Shown: positions 51,998-54,355 of the stretch, in pieces | Numbering within the stretch: position 1 is the stretch's first letter | Layout of the letters: each line of letters begins with the position of its first letter | The notes under the pieces: generated by a model | What the model saw: the letters and a program-made list of their open reading frames with translations, nothing else | Told to the model about the DNA's origin: nothing | Databases searched by the model: none | Source of the DNA: an uncultured Desulfobacteraceae bacterium | GTDB lineage: Bacteria > Desulfobacterota > Desulfobacteria > Desulfobacterales > Desulfobacteraceae | Assembly (NCBI GenBank): GCA_913041495.1 | Contig: CAJWHT010000012.1 | Coordinates: 1-54,355, forward strand | Direction of reading: 5' to 3' | DNA: 54,355 bases | Position numbers and translations under genes: made by a program

Positions 51998-52316
51998 GGT
52001 TCACCTCTTTTCAATATCGTTTAATGGAGATAGAGAGGTCTCGCATATCAACTATTTGATTCGTTATATTCAATGCTAAATTTAAGGATATTGAAAAAGG
52101 ACAATGCAAGTCAAGAATGTTTATTTTACCGGGGGCTTTTACAAGTTGGTCTGCGCAAAGCCTCAAGGTATTGGATCAGTTATTATAGGATCCACTTGGC
52201 ATGGTGCCTGGGAAATGTTGGACAGATAGATGGCGTGCGGAACAGGGGTATGGGGGGGATGACTGCCCGGCCGTAAACTGACCGGGCAGTTGTTGTGATC
52301 CATCAAACGGGGTTAC
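51998..52316. other. 319-bp intergenic region without a supported gene
   Basis: I see no coding region here. Near its right end ACTGCCCGG (52262-52270) pairs with CCGGGCAGT (52282-52290), a 9-bp hairpin 26 bases beyond the stop of the solute-binding protein gene. It lacks a T run in that direction but may mark its transcript end. The left end carries the upstream region of the cyclase gene. Confidence 0.5.
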
Positions 52317-53066
52317 TTATTTTTGTCCAAACCGGGCAAGAATGGCATCATACGTGCCATCGGCCTTCATCTGCTCCAACGCCGCATTGAATTTGTCAGC
52401 GATAGTCTTGGCATCCGGGCGTTTCTTGGTAATCGGGCAATAGAGATCATAGGATTTAAAAGGGGGCTCAATCACGTCAAGCGCATCTTTGAACGCTTTA
52501 TATTCCGGGTCGTTTGACATGGCATAATAAAGATTCTGCTTGCCCATGATCAACAGATCCAACCTGCCTGCATTGACTTTTTTAACACTGGTCAGTTCAT
52601 TTGCCGTCCCTTCGACCTTAAACCCCTTGGCTTTCAACTCTTTGGTGGGCGCCCCACCCAGCAGGCCGCCAATTTTATAGGATTTCAAATCGTCAAGTGT
52701 GGAAAAGGAAATGTTTCCGCCTTTTTTTTGGAAGAAAGATTCCTGATTTTGAGATACCGGAACGGTGAACACAAAATGCTCTTCGCGTTCTTCACTATAG
52801 TACGCCCCAAGCAGCCCATCGAATTTTCCGGTTTTTGACATCTCCAGAGCCCGGTTCCAGGGCATGAATTTTAATTTCATATCGTATCCCGCCCGCTTAA
52901 AGGCTTCCCTGGATAGGGCAGCAAAAAAACCATTTTCAGGCAATTTTTCGCCATAAAATGGTGCCCAATTTAAAGTTGCCAGGGTAATCGTCTCACCAAA
53001 GGCTGTTGTTCCTGAAAAAATAATAAAAAACGCAATAATTGTAGATATGATATGTTTTTTCATCAT
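52317..53066 (-). CDS. Extracellular solute-binding protein, family 3
   Basis: The 249-residue protein has a signal peptide (MMKKHIISTIIAFFIIF, cut near residue 24 after TAFG) and a type 3 solute-binding fold, with ITLATLNWAPFYGE at the start, KLKFMPWNRALEMSKTGKFDG (about 60-80) and ADGTYDAILARFG near the end. Family members bind amino acids or similar small ligands. No permease or ATPase genes are nearby, so it may serve a distant transporter or a sensor. AGGAG lies four bases before the first of two adjacent ATGs; the second, at 53063, is equally possible. Confidence 0.88.
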   Translation of the reverse strand: MMKKHIISTIIAFFIIFSGTTAFGETITLATLNWAPFYGEKLPENGFFAALSREAFKRAGYDMKLKFMPWNRALEMSKTGKFDGLLGAYYSEEREEHFVFTVPVSQNQESFFQKKGGNISFSTLDDLKSYKIGGLLGGAPTKELKAKGFKVEGTANELTSVKKVNAGRLDLLIMGKQNLYYAMSNDPEYKAFKDALDVIEPPFKSYDLYCPITKKRPDAKTIADKFNAALEQMKADGTYDAILARFGQK

Positions 53067-53267
53067 AACTCTCCTGTTTGATTTGTGTAAAAATAAAATT
53101 GCAAGGCAACTCATTATCATACAAAAATCAAAAAAAGCAAGTCATATTAGATTTTCATTTCTGTTTTAGATTTGAATTGATGCCTGTAGCCGTGCAAGCC
53201 GTTCGATAACAAGTAAACACATTGCAAGATAGATGGCTGTGCAGGAAGGGGATGTTTTTGCCAAAAT

Positions 53268-53302
53268 AAAAAAGGGTTTTGACGAAACCGCCAAAACCCT
53301 TT
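53268..53302 (-). terminator. Intrinsic terminator of tRNA-Leu
   Basis: AAAGGGTTTTG and CAAAACCCTTT (53271-53281 with 53292-53302) form an 11-bp hairpin which, read leftward, ends in a T run (53268-53273). It starts nine bases beyond the encoded CCA end of the tRNA. Confidence 0.85.
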
Positions 53303-53311
53303 CAAATTCTG

Positions 53312-53397
53312 TGGTACCGGAGGCGAGACTTGAACTCGCAAGGGCTAAGCCCGGAGGATTTTGAATCCTCTGCGTCTACCAATTCCACCACTCCGGC
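53312..53397 (-). tRNA. tRNA-Leu (CAA)
   Basis: Read leftward, the gene is an 86-nt class II tRNA including its encoded CCA. The acceptor stem GCCGGAG pairs with CTCCGGT, the T-arm carries GTTCAAGTC, and a long variable arm is present as expected for leucine. The anticodon loop is TTCAAAA between GAGGA and TCCTC, giving anticodon CAA, which reads UUG. A promoter and terminator flank it closely. Confidence 0.95.
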
Positions 53398-53409
53398 ATA
53401 AGACACTCC

Positions 53410-53438
53410 CTTTTAAAGAAATCGGGCGGATTTGTCAA
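53410..53438 (-). promoter_or_regulatory. Promoter of tRNA-Leu
   Basis: Read leftward, a perfect TTGACA (53438-53433) is followed after 17 bases by TAAAAG (53415-53410). The predicted start is a few bases before the mature tRNA. Confidence 0.65.
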
Positions 53439-53480
53439 CGAATTTGTGAGGGATCTGTAAGGAAAAAACCGGGGGGGGTG

Positions 53481-53978
53481 TTACCCCAGGCAGGAGCGGA
53501 TATCAGCCTCGTTAACCGCACCGTGGCGCAGGATACGGACAGTGGTGCAGGTGACATCAAGGATCGTTGATCCTGTACCCCCCTGTACCCTTCCAGCATC
53601 AAGGATAAGGTCGGCGTTGTCAACAATCGCCCGGGGCAGTTCCGTTGCCTGCATGCAGCCGGGTTGCCCTGAGAGATTCGCCGAGGTGCCTGTGATGGGA
53701 AAATCCACGGATTCGGTCAATGCCTTTGCAACGGGATGGCCGGGTAGGCGGATACCGATTTTACCGGTGTTGGCGGTGAGCCGCGGGGAAATGCGGGGGG
53801 CGGCGTTAAAAACCAGGGTAATGCCCCCGGGCCAGAACCGGGTCATGATCTTTTCTGCGGCCGGGGGAACGTCGGTGACAAGGCTGTGTAGCGCGGCTTT
53901 GTTCCGGATCAGCCTGCAGATCATATAAACTGGTCTGGGTCTGCGCAAAACCGCCTTGGCGTGGGGATCGCTTTGCAT
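53481..53978 (-). pseudogene. tsaC: N-terminally truncated tsaC (Sua5/YrdC) fragment
   Basis: From about 53905 leftward the frame matches the C-terminal two-thirds of threonylcarbamoyl-AMP synthase: SLVTDVPPAAEKIMTRFWPG, GKIGIRLPGHPVAKAL, the TGTSANLSG motif and STILDVT. The family's N-terminal 55-60 residues, with the Y-G-L and K-x-R substrate-binding motifs, are absent. In their place the DNA is the end of a sulfatase gene in another frame, so the apparent start at 53978 is not genuine. The fragment should be inactive. The intact enzyme makes the t6A modification of tRNA and is essential, so a full copy should exist elsewhere if this is not an assembly error. Confidence 0.8.
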
Positions 53979-54355
53979 CCTTCAGGGCGGGGATTTGCAG
54001 AACAGGAGCGCCCTTTGTGAATGAAAACCCGCGATATAATTCAGCTGCAGCCAGTTCGCGGACTTCAAAAAGGCTGCGGTTATGCATTGGCATCAATGTA
54101 TATTCAAACAGGTCCTTATGGTCCATTTCTGCAGGGTAGCGAAAATAGGTGTAACGGCCATCTGTTGCATTAATCGCCCCGCCAAAAATCCCGTAAAGTG
54201 CTATTTGACGAATGTTTTCGACCTGCCCCGTCAGCAAGGGCAACAAAGACTGCCCAGTGACATTACTGCTGATTTGCAGTTCATGAAACTCTAGAAAGGT
54301 AGGCATCAGATCAGTTGTTTGGGTCAGGGCGACGATACGGCTACCACCGTTCTGG
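53806..54355 (-). pseudogene. Sulfatase C-terminal part, truncated and running off the window
   Basis: The frame is open to the right window edge. Its homology to type I sulfatases covers the C-terminal region: RIVALTQTTDLMPTFLEFH, then SLLPLLTG, and TSLYDLQADPEQ near the end, all usual landmarks. The active-site cysteine or serine region lies beyond the window. At about 53902 the homology stops and the frame continues through tsaC sequence in a wrong frame to a stop at 53806. The last residues of the sulfatase are thus lost. Sulfatases cleave sulfate esters. Its substrate is unknown. Confidence 0.7.

Noticed and set aside
51998-52316. Short frames and a GGCA-TGG-TGCC palindrome in this gap
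   Set aside because: No ribosome site or family resemblance supports a gene, and the palindrome is only 4 bp per arm.
53312-53397. tRNA-Leu as attachment site of an integrated element
   Set aside because: No integrase gene or repeated tRNA 3-prime end is visible in the window.

Overview
The window is a chromosomal stretch of a GC-moderate bacterium, most likely a sulfate-reducing member of the Desulfobacterota (Desulfobacteraceae-like). The pointers are a DsrC/TusE-family protein, a small assimilatory-type sulfite reductase, an HdrA-MvhD fusion beside an HdrD-like iron-sulfur protein, a Desulfovibrio-sized flavodoxin, a sulfite-exporter-type (TauE/SafE) permease and a very large share of two-component genes. 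This is inference from gene content; there is no rRNA or other strong phylogenetic marker. I see no insertion sequence, prophage or CRISPR array.

Layout. 1-5 kb: accessory genes (MBL hydrolase, AraC regulator with LysE exporter, orphan ParB-like protein, acetyltransferase pair, NlpC/P60-like protein). 6-8.3 kb: a 637-residue protein built almost wholly of strict 34-residue alpha-solenoid repeats, followed by two hairpin terminators. 8.4-14 kb: small unknown protein, MBL hydrolase, then housekeeping thrS, rnd and dapF. 14-17.4 kb: periplasmic binding protein plus hybrid sensor kinase. 17.4-21.7 kb: HdrA-MvhD fusion, HdrD-like protein and an alpha/beta hydrolase. 21.8-23.7 kb: rhomboid protease and an FAH-family enzyme. 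23.7-27.8 kb: a ZraP-ZraS-ZraR-type envelope stress or metal system with two divergent sigma-54 promoters readable in the intergenic region. 27.9-29.5 kb: TerB-like protein, small membrane protein and a cysteine-less DsrC-like protein with a small cysteine-rich partner, with a shared dyad motif upstream of both units. 29.7-34.4 kb: tyrA, a DMT transporter and a PAS-rich hybrid kinase.

34.5-47.9 kb is the most unusual part: two divergent gene strings that share a 102-bp intergenic region. Leftward run a TauE/SafE permease, a small membrane partner, a tandem-receiver protein, a sigma-54-type regulator whose ATPase and sigma-54 contact motifs are lost, and an MBL hydrolase. Rightward run receiver, sensor kinase, receiver, a histidine-bearing degenerate kinase, receiver, TrkA, an HTH-EIIA fusion, a ClC channel/antiporter with CBS domains and a universal stress protein. 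The arrangement suggests a multi-step phosphorelay tied to ion and anion transport and to PTS-type signalling.

48-54.4 kb: small sulfite reductase, M23 peptidase, amphi-Trp protein, flavodoxin, cyclase-family enzyme, solute-binding protein, tRNA-Leu(CAA) with promoter and terminator, and at the right edge a fusion of a truncated sulfatase with a truncated tsaC, either a real rearrangement or an assembly chimera.
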